Shown here in pieces: positions 1 to 6,095 of a stretch of 6,095 bases of DNA. The DNA is taken from NCBI GenBank assembly GCA_015654725.1, contig JAATGI010000041.1, forward strand, positions 1 to 6,095. The letters are read 5' to 3'. Position 1 is the stretch's first letter. Every line of letters begins with the position of its first letter. Position numbers and translations under genes: made by a program. Under the pieces are notes generated by a model. The model was given only the letters and a program-made list of their open reading frames with translations, had not been told where the DNA came from and ran no database searches. Origin of the DNA: Rhodospirillales bacterium (GTDB taxonomy: Bacteria > Pseudomonadota > Alphaproteobacteria > ATCC43930 > CGMCC-115725).

Positions 1-476
1 TTGAAGTGATTGAACCAGAATTCCGTCATCATTTCTTCGAGTTGACGGTTGCCGTCGATGGCGCGGGCAAAACGAGCGGCAATCAATTCCGCCAGGATGA
101 TGTGGCCGCGTTGGCGCGCCGCCTTGACTTGATCGGGATCGGGCCGCATTCCCGGCAAGGGTCGCGGCGGTCCGTAGTCGCGGAACAGTTCGACCGGATT
201 CATGCGCAAGGTTGTTAGTTGGGCGAGCTCGCTCGTTAGCGCGGGATTTTCCGGAATCCGTTCCGGCGCAAGCTGCCGGTCGATATAGGCGCCGACACCC
301 ATCGCCCCGACGCGCGCGACATCGCCCGGACGCGGCCCATAGGCCAATCGGTCCAGCACATATTGCGCCTGTTCCCTCGGACTCAACGCCGCTTTGCCCG
401 GCGATTGCGCCTCGGCCGGCAGCGCCAGAAGCGCCAGTAGGGCCATGGTCAATGGTGCGCGGAGGATCGGCGTCAT
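1..476 (-). CDS. DUF1800 family exported protein, N-terminal part (cut by window edge)
   Basis: Translating the minus strand from the ATG at 476 gives 158 uninterrupted residues running off the left edge. Residues 1-24 look like a cleavable signal peptide: Arg6 precedes a run of Ala and Leu, and the segment ends in an AEAQS-like cleavage region. Residues 35-70 (REQAQYVLDRLAYGPRPGD, then a GVGAYIDRQL segment) and the terminal EEMMTEFWFNHF match the N-terminal part of DUF1800 proteins as I remember them. The biochemical role of this family is unknown; members are often encoded next to DUF1501 proteins, which here would lie beyond the left edge. An in-frame ATG at 485 is an alternative start, and neither start has a strong Shine-Dalgarno. 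The gene begins 31 bp after the WcbI-type stop, so it may be co-transcribed, but its function is probably unrelated to the sugar genes. The family call is fairly sure, the start less so. Confidence 0.82.
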   Translation of the reverse strand, partial: MTPILRAPLTMALLALLALPAEAQSPGKAALSPREQAQYVLDRLAYGPRPGDVARVGAMGVGAYIDRQLAPERIPENPALTSELAQLTTLRMNPVELFRDYGPPRPLPGMRPDPDQVKAARQRGHIILAELIAARFARAIDGNRQLEEMMTEFWFNHF

Positions 477-507
477 CCCAGCCATTTATAGGCGGCACCG
501 GCGCGGT

Positions 508-1800
508 TCATCCCAACCGATGCTCTTTTCGCAGCGCCGCCAGTTTTTGGCGCGCTGTCCACCACCGGATTCGCGCCTGAAGATGCGCCTCGTAGGTTTC
601 GAGCCGCGATACCCGTTCCGCGAGCCCAGAAATATCGGCGCGAACCAGATCCGAAGCGCGGGCGCGGGCGATCTTGTCGCGCTTTGCTGCGCACCGTTTG
701 AGACAGGCCGCGATCTTCGCCACGGTTACGTCGGCGCGGTGCGGCACCGGATGCGGGTGATCGCGCGCCGCGCCGAGCGCGTGCCGGTAACACAGCGCGG
801 CTTCCCGATACCGGCCCAGACGCTGCAAGACGCGCCCATGCCAGAACTCGGCTTGGCCGTGCGCGGGAAATGGGGCGCGGGAGGATCGGAATAGCGCGGC
901 GCTCGCTTTGGCATCGGCGCCGGCGCGCGCATTCCGGATCGCGCGATTAAGTGAAAAATTCGGCTCAAAATTGCCCGCGATGTAGCGACGCGCATGCTCC
1001 TCGGCGGTGAAATAGTCCTGGTAAAAGCGGTATTTCGTGTCGGCGCCGGCCCAGGCCAAACCGAGCCGCTCCGCCAGCCGGGGGTGAATCGGCGCGTGAT
1101 AGGGTTCGTGATATTCGGGCCCCGCGGCGAGCGTCGCCAAATCCGCCGCTTCGTAAGGTAGCGCCAGAGCCGCCAAGGCGAATCGCAAGAGCGTCATGTC
1201 CGTCGCCAAGGTCGGATGCTTGACGCTCCAGAAAAAGCGCTCTTGCGCGAGCCGCGGCTCGATCTCGCGCCAGAGATCGAAATCGGCGTTGCGTCCGACG
1301 CGGCGCATCGCCGCGATATTGAGTTCCATGAGCCGCGGCGCCTGCTCGATCTCGGTGCCCGAATAGTCGAGATAGGCTTGGTGCAACATCTCCAGATTCT
1401 CGCCGCGCCGGAAGCGCGCGGCGAGATCGTTCAAGACCTTGTTGCCGCGCGCCAGGTAAAAGGGCGGACGGCCCCGCGCCATGCTTTGCGGATGGACGCG
1501 CGGCGCGAAGGCGTGAAACACGCCGGTCAGTTGCAAGACCGGCAAACGCACCCGTCGCGTACGCGCGGGCACGATCTCCGCCCAGGGATCGGCGGTCAAA
1601 TTGGTGACCTGCATGACGTGAATGTCGCATTGCCGCGCCGCCTCGTCGTCGCCGGGGTGTGCCGGCCGATAGTTGGCGCGAAAGGCGAGCGAAATATCCG
1701 GCGCGCCGCGATAGAGGAACCGCAGCGCGTCATAGACGAACTGCGATTGGCAATTGCCGGAGATGAAAATCCGATAAGGACGGCCGTTACGCTTAATCAT
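508..1800 (-). CDS. WcbI-type polysaccharide biosynthesis protein with TPR-like/coiled-coil C-terminus
   Basis: This 430-residue protein opens with a beta-strand and the motif ISGNCQSQ (GNCQ at 15-18), the hallmark start of the WcbI family. Further family-like segments are CDIHVMQVTN (58-67), LPVLQLTGVFHAF (86-98), FWSVKHPTLATDM (190-202) and TKYRFYQDYFTAEEH (255-269). WcbI of Burkholderia capsule loci is thought to modify capsule sugars, probably as an acyltransferase. The present protein continues about 150 residues beyond that core, with a TPR-like helix pair (about 317-345, AEFWHGRVLQRLGRYREAAL), a basic helical stretch and a probable coiled coil (about 393-425). No signal peptide or membrane segment is visible, so it is likely cytoplasmic. 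The ATG at 1800 overlaps the ACP stop in ATGATTAA, implying translational coupling. Acyl transfer from the neighbouring ACP is inference; the catalytic activity of this subgroup is not known to me. Confidence 0.75.
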   Translation of the reverse strand: MIKRNGRPYRIFISGNCQSQFVYDALRFLYRGAPDISLAFRANYRPAHPGDDEAARQCDIHVMQVTNLTADPWAEIVPARTRRVRLPVLQLTGVFHAFAPRVHPQSMARGRPPFYLARGNKVLNDLAARFRRGENLEMLHQAYLDYSGTEIEQAPRLMELNIAAMRRVGRNADFDLWREIEPRLAQERFFWSVKHPTLATDMTLLRFALAALALPYEAADLATLAAGPEYHEPYHAPIHPRLAERLGLAWAGADTKYRFYQDYFTAEEHARRYIAGNFEPNFSLNRAIRNARAGADAKASAALFRSSRAPFPAHGQAEFWHGRVLQRLGRYREAALCYRHALGAARDHPHPVPHRADVTVAKIAACLKRCAAKRDKIARARASDLVRADISGLAERVSRLETYEAHLQARIRWWTARQKLAALRKEHRLG

Positions 1801-2062
1801 GGCGCGGTGACAGCCCGGCGAGATAGTCGACGAGATCGCCCAGATTGCGCAGCTCGTAGGTATGCGCGATGTCGATGCGGATATGGAGCCGCTCCTCGAG
1901 CGCCAGCACGATCCGGCTATGCATCAGCGAATCCCAGCCCGGCACGTCGCCGGCGTCGGCCGCGCGCCGCAATCGCGGCACGCGGCGCGCGCCGGTCTCT
2001 GCCGCCACCACATCGGCGATGACGCGCAACAGCGCCGCTTCCTTTTCGCCGCCGTCAGGCAA
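1793..2062 (-). CDS. Acyl carrier protein (discrete, TTG start)
   Basis: Read from a TTG at 2062, this is an 89-residue acidic, helical carrier protein. The phosphopantetheine site is GWDSLMHSRI, with the modified serine at residue 45. It is followed by the usual helix II (VLALEERLHIRID) and a C-terminal NLGDLVDYLAG helix. A longer reading in the same frame back to 2239 overlaps the upstream ligase and gives Arg/Ser/Pro-rich sequence unlike an ACP, so I reject it. The TTG is supported by GGAAGGA seven bases upstream and by the resulting normal ACP length. It overlaps the ligase stop by 8 bp and the next gene's ATG by 8 bp. Its place directly after an acyl-AMP ligase suggests it is that enzyme's dedicated acceptor. 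It needs a phosphopantetheinyl transferase encoded elsewhere. The family is certain; the acyl cargo is unknown. Confidence 0.86.
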   Translation of the reverse strand: MPDGGEKEAALLRVIADVVAAETGARRVPRLRRAADAGDVPGWDSLMHSRIVLALEERLHIRIDIAHTYELRNLGDLVDYLAGLSPRHD

Positions 2063-3671
2063 GCTGCAATCCTTCCGCTTGCCGCGCCGCGAGATATTTT
2101 CGCCGATTGTCGCCGCGCGCGATCTTGCCGCTGGTGGTTTTGACCACCCAGCCCGGCGGGGCGATGTAAATGTCGCGCGGCTGAATATCGACGGTTGAGC
2201 GGATGTGCGCGGCGATGGTCGCGACGATCCGATCTTCATCGAGTTGTGTCGCCGGATTTTTCTCCGCGACCACGATCAAGCCGGTGCTCTTTGTGCTCTC
2301 GTCATAATGCGTGAAAGCGGCGACGCGTCCCGGCTTGGTGCAGCCGAGCGTATCGATCAGAGCCTCGATTTCACGCGCATGGAGATTGCGGCCATTGACG
2401 ATCAGAACATCGTCGGCGCGGCCGAGAATATAGACCTCGCCGGCGATGACGCAGCCGAGATCGCGGGTATAGTACCAGCCGTCGCGAATCCGCTCCGCCG
2501 TCAGGGCTGGATCGCCGAAATAACCGTCGAACAGAAACCGGCCCTGGAGCGCGATTTCGCCGACCGCGCCTTCGCGCAGCGCGTTGCCGTCGCGGTCGCG
2601 CACCGACAGTTCGATGCCGCTGACGGGCGGGCCGAGATCCATCATCCGGGCGCGGCCTTCGATCTCACGCTCGCGCCAGCGCGCGCCGAGCGGCGTCTGG
2701 CTGACGCAGAACACGGTTTCCGCCATCGCGTAGCAAGATTGGAGCGCCTCAGGCTTGACGCCCCACAGCCCGAACTTGTCGAGATAGCGCTCGAACGTGT
2801 CCGGCCGGCACGGCTCGGAGCAGTCGATGAAGGCGCGCATGCTCGAGAGGTCGAAGCGGCGCGCGCGATCCACTCTTTGCGCCAGATGATCGAAGGCGAA
2901 ATTCGGCAGCCAACCAAGGGTGCCGCGATGGCGCTCGATGGCCGCGAAGAACAATTCGGGCCGTGCCACCCATTGGAGCGCATCGAGATGGATGAACGGA
3001 ATTCCGCTATAGGCCGGTAGCAGGAAGCACGCGACCAATCCCATATCGTGATACAGCGGCAGCCAGGAGACGATGCGGTCGGCCGGTGTAAGCCGGATCG
3101 CGTCACCATAGGAATCGAGCTGCTCGGCAATGGCGCGGTAGGTCAGCGCCACGCCTTTCTTGAGGCCGGTCGTTCCGGAACTGTGTTGCAGCAAGGCGAT
3201 CGCGTCTTCGCTTACCGCGGGGCGTACCTCGATGCGCGCCGCCGCGACGTCCTCGATTTGGATGATCGGATAATGATCGACAGGCAGACCCGCCTGTCGC
3301 ATTTCGCCGAGCGTCTTGCGGTCGAGCACGATGGCCGCGGGCGCGATGCGGCGCAATAGCGCGCGGTGCGACTCCCAATAAATCCTCGGGTCTTGGCGGG
3401 GCGAGGCGCAGGGCATGAAAGCAGGCACCAACCCGCCCATCATCGCGCCGAGAAAGCTCGCATAGAGGGCGGGATCGTGGCGCAGAAAAATGAGGACGGC
3501 ACCGCCGGGCGCGAGCCGGCGCGCGCGATAAGCCGCGGCAAAGCCACCGATGCCGGCGCTTAATTCGCCCCAGCTGATTGCCCGTTCGTCATCGCGGGCA
3601 ATGAAATGGCAGAAGACGTCGCCCGGGCGTTCTTCGATCTGGCGCGCGATGGCGGCGAGAAAGCGGTTCAT
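2055..3671 (-). CDS. Fatty-acyl-AMP ligase-like adenylating enzyme
   Basis: This 538-residue protein is an ANL-superfamily adenylating enzyme. The phosphate-binding loop is HSSGTTGLKKG (163-173). SWLPLYHDMGL (202-212) is typical of fatty-acyl-AMP ligases. The adenine motif is YAMAE (314-318), the YTRDLG motif is at 401-406 (Asp404 contacts ribose in the family), the hinge region is LGRADDVLIVNGRN (416-429), and TTSGKIAR (512-519) carries the catalytic Lys516. Enzymes of this kind activate a carboxylic or fatty acid with ATP and pass the acyl group to a carrier protein; the ACP gene overlapping its stop is the obvious acceptor. At 538 residues it is slightly shorter than typical FAALs. The N-terminal segment VPAFMPCASPRQDPRIYW replaces the usual Pro-rich FAAL stretch, hinting at a separate clade. 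The ATG at 3671 starts 12 bp after the sqdB stop with only a weak GAGCGGCGG ribosome site. A CoA ligase is less likely but not excluded. Confidence 0.88.
   Translation of the reverse strand: MNRFLAAIARQIEERPGDVFCHFIARDDERAISWGELSAGIGGFAAAYRARRLAPGGAVLIFLRHDPALYASFLGAMMGGLVPAFMPCASPRQDPRIYWESHRALLRRIAPAAIVLDRKTLGEMRQAGLPVDHYPIIQIEDVAAARIEVRPAVSEDAIALLQHSSGTTGLKKGVALTYRAIAEQLDSYGDAIRLTPADRIVSWLPLYHDMGLVACFLLPAYSGIPFIHLDALQWVARPELFFAAIERHRGTLGWLPNFAFDHLAQRVDRARRFDLSSMRAFIDCSEPCRPDTFERYLDKFGLWGVKPEALQSCYAMAETVFCVSQTPLGARWREREIEGRARMMDLGPPVSGIELSVRDRDGNALREGAVGEIALQGRFLFDGYFGDPALTAERIRDGWYYTRDLGCVIAGEVYILGRADDVLIVNGRNLHAREIEALIDTLGCTKPGRVAAFTHYDESTKSTGLIVVAEKNPATQLDEDRIVATIAAHIRSTVDIQPRDIYIAPPGWVVKTTSGKIARGDNRRKYLAARQAEGLQLA
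2070..2076 (-). promoter_or_regulatory. Shine-Dalgarno for the acyl carrier protein
   Basis: The minus strand reads GGAAGGA here, seven bases before TTG at 2062, inside the 3' end of the acyl-AMP ligase gene. It is the strongest ribosome-binding match in the window and is the main reason for choosing the TTG start, since no ATG or GTG in this frame yields a normal-length ACP. Confidence 0.65.
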
Positions 3672-3683
3672 CGCGGCCGCCGC

Positions 3684-4835
3684 TCACGCCCAGGATACGC
3701 GGGGCAGAATTTTACCGACATCGACCGCGTCGCGATGGCGCAGAACGAACTCGATCATCTCGGCCAGGCGGTCGTCGCTCAGGACGTGCGGCTTCAAGCC
3801 CAGCGTCGCCAAGCCATCATGCGCCGGCTGATAGAAATGTTCTTCCCGCTCCTTGCGCGGGTTGGGCACGGAACGGATCCCGACCTCGAGCCCGAGCCCG
3901 TCGCCCACCTGCTTGACGCGCTCCGCGAGATCGCGGACCGAGAATAGTTCGGTGAACTGATTCAAGATGCGCGGCTCGAATTTTTTCGTCGGTGGATTGA
4001 GTGTCGCCAGCTCGACGCATTGCAGCGTGTCGCGAAGATCAAGATAGCCGCGCACCTGACTCCCGGAGCCGTAAACCGTCAGCGGTACGCCGGCGGCGGC
4101 TTGCACGACAAAGCGATTGATGACGGTGCCGAAAATGTCGTCGTAGTGGAAATGCGGACGAAGCCGGGCGTCGCGATCGGCTTCATCGCTGGAAATGCCG
4201 TAAACCGGTCCCTGCATCAAATCGGTGACCGCGATGCCGTTGAGCCGCGTATAAAAGGCCAACAGGTCGGTGTCGCAGATTTTGCTGGTGTGGTAGAGGC
4301 TGCCGCCTTGGCGCGGATAAAGGAAGCGCTCCTTGCGCCCCTTATGCTCGATTTCGATCCAGCCTTCCTCGATGTCGATGTTTGGCGTGCCGTATTCGCC
4401 CATGGTGCCGAGCTTGACGATGTGACAGTGGGGTGCCGCGCGCAGCACCGCCCAGATCACGCTCAAAGTGGTGCCGATATTGTTTTGCAGCGTGAGCCGC
4501 GCCTGGTCGTAGCCCATCATCGAGTAAGGCGCGGAAGGCTGTTCGGCGTAATGGATCACCGTGTCGGGCGCGAAGTCGCGGAACAGCCCGGCCAGCGCTT
4601 CGCCGTCGGTGCAATCGAGATCGCGGCAGGCGATGCTTTTCCCGCTGAGCGATGCCACCGCATCACACCGCGACGGCAGATCGTCGGTCGGCAGCAGCGG
4701 CTGCGAATTGGTTTCCGCGGCGAGGCGCCGGCGCAAATAGTTATCGACGGCAAGCACCTCGTGGCCCCTGGCCGCGAAATGCATCGCGGTCGGCCAGCCG
4801 AGATAACCATCCCCACCGAGGACCAAAACGCGCAT
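3684..4835 (-). CDS. sqdB: UDP-sulfoquinovose synthase (SqdB/SQD1-type NAD-dependent epimerase/dehydratase)
   Basis: The 383-residue protein is an extended short-chain dehydrogenase. GGDGYLGW (7-14) is the NAD-binding loop. The catalytic set is Thr144 in KLGTMGEYGTPNIDIEEG (141-158) and Tyr181/Lys185 in YHTSK, matching Thr145, Tyr182 and Lys186 of plant SQD1. Further SQD1-like segments are SAPYSM (101-106), DLMQGPVYG (205-213), GTVINRFVVQAA (236-247), PLTVYG (251-256), RGYLDLRDT (262-270), LNQFTELFSV (291-300), VPNPR (323-327) and the C-terminal ILPRVSW. SQD1 makes UDP-sulfoquinovose from UDP-glucose and sulfite in the cytoplasm or plastid stroma; length and motif order fit it well. The start has AAGGTGGGGG (4840-4849) upstream. 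One difference is Pro100 where plant SQD1 has Arg in EQRSAPYS. The acyl ligase follows after 12 bp. The family is very sure; the exact sugar product is less so, since no sulfolipid glycosyltransferase is seen here. Confidence 0.92.
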   Translation of the reverse strand: MRVLVLGGDGYLGWPTAMHFAARGHEVLAVDNYLRRRLAAETNSQPLLPTDDLPSRCDAVASLSGKSIACRDLDCTDGEALAGLFRDFAPDTVIHYAEQPSAPYSMMGYDQARLTLQNNIGTTLSVIWAVLRAAPHCHIVKLGTMGEYGTPNIDIEEGWIEIEHKGRKERFLYPRQGGSLYHTSKICDTDLLAFYTRLNGIAVTDLMQGPVYGISSDEADRDARLRPHFHYDDIFGTVINRFVVQAAAGVPLTVYGSGSQVRGYLDLRDTLQCVELATLNPPTKKFEPRILNQFTELFSVRDLAERVKQVGDGLGLEVGIRSVPNPRKEREEHFYQPAHDGLATLGLKPHVLSDDRLAEMIEFVLRHRDAVDVGKILPRVSWA

Positions 4836-4839
4836 CGAG

Positions 4840-4849
4840 CCCCCACCTT
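4840..4849 (-). promoter_or_regulatory. Ribosome-binding site of sqdB
   Basis: AAGGTGGGGG on the minus strand, four bases before the ATG at 4835 (ten from its AAGG core). It lies in the 57-bp gap (4836-4892) after the dehydrogenase gene. Nothing else recognisable is in that gap: no clear hairpin and no promoter boxes. Confidence 0.5.
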
Positions 4850-4892
4850 ATTCGCCATGGCAGTTATTCCGGCCTTCGGCGCGCTCAACGGA

Positions 4893-5887
4893 TCAGTTCA
4901 CATGGTCTCCTTGCCACGACAAACAGACTTGAAGAACGTCGTGCCGCCGTTCCGCGATCAAGCGATACGCGTCGAGGAACCGCTGGGCGGCGAAGCGGTG
5001 CGTCACCAAGGTTCGAGTCTTGACCTTACCCGCGGTCACCAACGCCGCCGCCAGACCGAAATTCTTGCGCCGGTCCCAGCGATTGTATTCGTTGTCCTCA
5101 CCGGCGGCGCCGGCCGAGCGGACGGATTTGACCGTGAGCTCGCCGCGAACAGCGCTTCGCCATCGAGCAGGATCGGCTCGTTATAAAATCCGGCCAGGAC
5201 GATTTCGCCCTGCGGTCGCAGCAACGGCGCCAACCGTGCCGGGTTGGACGCCAGGCCCGAACATTCGAACAGGCACTGCACCGGCGCGACCCGACGCGAT
5301 AGCGCCTCGTCATAGGTGAAGGCCGCGGTCGCGCCATGTGCCAGCGCAAGTTCACGCTTGGCGGCGCTGCCGGTCAGAGCGATCACCGGACCGGCAACGG
5401 TCGCGGCCAAGACCTGGATCATAATGAGGCCGAGGGTGCCGAGACCGGACACCGCAACCGCGTCGCCGACGGTAACATTGGCGCGGTGAATGGCATGAAG
5501 CGCGGTGGCGGTGAGGCCGATGCCGAGCGCGTCGTCGTCGCCGACATGATCGGGCAAGCGGAAGCATAAATCCTCGGCGCGCAGCACGGCATGCGAGGCG
5601 TGTGGCTTCATCGCGAACACGCGGTCGCCGGGCGAAAAGGCGCAGGCGTCGCCGGCAGCGACGATCCGTCCGAGCAACTCATAGCCCGGCCGATAGGGAT
5701 AGGAACGCCGGCCGGATTTGAGTGCGCCGGCGGAGCCGTCGAACCACATTCTCTCGGTTCCCGCACTGATACCCGAGGCGGTGGCGGCGAGCAGCGTTTC
5801 GCCTTGGACGAGCGGCGGAAGGCGCGCCGTGACGATCGCGGCGCGATAAGGCGCCTCGATCTCGATATATTCCATCTCTTGAGACAT
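4893..5887 (-). pseudogene. Frameshifted BchC-like medium-chain dehydrogenase/reductase
   Basis: From the ATG at 5887 the protein begins MSQEMEYIEIEAPYRAA and runs as a normal MDR: a GroES-like half with SGISAGTER (38-46), YRPGYELLGRI (65-75) and PGDRVFAM (86-93), then a Rossmann half with SGLGTLG (147-153) as the nucleotide loop and FECSG (207-211). After about residue 249 the frame degenerates into Arg/Pro/Ser-rich sequence ending at 5036 (283 residues). Resuming one base earlier, at 5141, gives a clean MDR C-terminus from ELTVKSVRS to a TGA at 4893. Adding one base restores 331 residues, a usual family length. The pattern resembles BchC-like dehydrogenases, which oxidise a hydroxyl with NAD(P); the classical zinc ligands (catalytic Cys, His of the GHE motif) appear absent. 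The cause may be real decay or a sequencing error. The substrate is unknown; sugar or acyl oxidation is a guess from the neighbours. Confidence 0.82.
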
Positions 5888-5894
5888 TCGACCG

Positions 5895-5901
5895 CTTCCC
5901 C
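5895..5901 (-). promoter_or_regulatory. Shine-Dalgarno deciding the dehydrogenase start
   Basis: GGGGAAG on the minus strand, seven bases before the ATG at 5887. It favours this start over an in-frame GTG at 5944, which would add 19 residues with no family resemblance and lies close to the insertion-sequence end, and over the ATG at 5875. Confidence 0.5.
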
Positions 5902-5948
5902 ACAGCGGAACGATGGCTTGGGCTGGCACGCGACCGCAGACCACCGTA

Positions 5949-6095
5949 TGAGTGACTAGTGGATCGAATCTAACACTTGGTGCCCGCGTTTGACGGCGGC
6001 GATGATTTTGTCGGGATCGGCGGTCCAGGTGAAGGGCTTTGGCATCTGATTTGTCTCGGCCAGGAATCGGTTGATAGCGGCCTGGAGATCGACAA
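5949..6095 (-). mobile_element. Edge of an IS630-family insertion sequence (boundary provisional)
   Basis: IS630-family elements insert at and duplicate a TA dinucleotide and end a short distance after the transposase stop. A TA at 5947-5948 directly precedes TGAGTGACTAGTGG on the plus strand, which covers the transposase stop, so the element may end at 5949. The other inverted repeat is outside the window and I cannot confirm the boundary; only the presence of the element is well supported. The remaining bases up to 5888 would be the original leader of the dehydrogenase gene. Confidence 0.45.
5956..6095 (-). CDS. IS630-family transposase, C-terminal end (cut by window edge)
   Basis: The minus strand enters from the right edge with an open frame of 45 residues ending at a TAG at 5956-5958. 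The segment NRFLAETNQMPKPFTWTADP followed by DKIIAAVKRGHQVLDSIH is the characteristic end of IS630/Tc1-mariner-type transposases, where a helix is followed by a PxPFxWT motif and a final helix. The catalytic DDE residues lie upstream, outside the window, so I cannot tell whether the element is intact. It is transcribed toward the dehydrogenase and ends 68 bp before that gene's start. Confidence 0.85.
   Translation of the reverse strand, partial: VDLQAAINRFLAETNQMPKPFTWTADPDKIIAAVKRGHQVLDSIH

Noticed and set aside
484..490. TATAAAT on the minus strand just before the DUF1800 start, as a -10 box
   Set aside because: The only TTG-like -35 candidate is about 20 bases away and a poor match, and transcription from here would start inside the coding region if ATG 476 or 485 is used.
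1216..2022. Plus-strand open frame of 268 codons opposite the WcbI-type and ACP genes
   Set aside because: It mirrors minus-strand genes with recognised motifs; its product is Arg/Ala-rich with no recognisable domain.
5100..5114. GC-only near-palindrome CCGGCGGCGCCGGCC as a terminator or regulatory site
   Set aside because: It lies inside coding sequence for Ala/Gly residues in the repaired frame, has no T-run, and is ordinary for such GC-rich DNA.
5036..5160. Programmed ribosomal frameshift in the dehydrogenase
   Set aside because: No slippery heptamer such as A AAA AAG is at the junction (GCG GCG AGC), and the family has no known recoding, so mutation or sequencing error is simpler.
4020..5186. 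Long plus-strand open frame (388 codons) opposite sqdB and the dehydrogenase
   Set aside because: It is antisense to well-supported genes, its translation shows no family motifs, and long antisense frames are common in GC-rich DNA.
5888..5944. GTG start at 5944 for the dehydrogenase
   Set aside because: The extra 19 residues do not resemble the family, there is no ribosome site, and the ATG at 5887 has a GGGGAAG seven bases upstream.

Overview
The window is GC-rich, tightly packed bacterial DNA. Every gene I can support lies on the minus strand, so it reads from right to left. The GC-rich codon use, short or overlapping gene junctions, an IS630-type transposase and a DUF1800 protein suggest a proteobacterium, most likely an alphaproteobacterium. 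That placement is inference; no rRNA or marker gene is present.

Layout from right to left (5' to 3' on the minus strand): (1) 5956-6095, the last 45 codons of an IS630-family transposase, i.e. the end of an insertion sequence that continues past the window. (2) 4893-5887, a medium-chain dehydrogenase (MDR), BchC-like and without obvious zinc ligands, broken by a one-base frameshift near 5140. (3) 3684-4835, a SqdB/SQD1-type UDP-sulfoquinovose synthase. (4) 2055-3671, a fatty-acyl-AMP-ligase-like adenylating enzyme. (5) 1793-2062, a free-standing acyl carrier protein that appears to start at TTG and overlaps the ligase stop. (6) 508-1800, a WcbI-type polysaccharide biosynthesis protein with a C-terminal TPR-like and coiled-coil extension. 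(7) 1-476, the exported N-terminus of a DUF1800 protein cut off by the window edge.

Genes 3-6 look like one translationally coupled unit: gaps or overlaps are 12 bp, -8 bp and -8 bp. Read together, they suggest that a sulfonated sugar nucleotide is made from UDP-glucose and sulfite, that a carboxylic or fatty acid is activated as an adenylate and loaded on the dedicated carrier protein, and that the WcbI-type protein acts on the sugar or glycan, perhaps as the acyltransferase. The MDR could oxidise or reduce a sugar or acyl intermediate. An acylated, sulfoquinovose-containing surface glycan or glycolipid is the best hypothesis. No glycosyltransferase (such as SqdD or SqdX) is in the window, so the classical sulfolipid pathway is not shown. 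DUF1800 probably belongs to a different function, although it follows closely.

I saw no tRNA, rRNA, CRISPR array, strong terminator or convincing sigma-70 promoter. No gene-free stretch exceeds about 70 bases.
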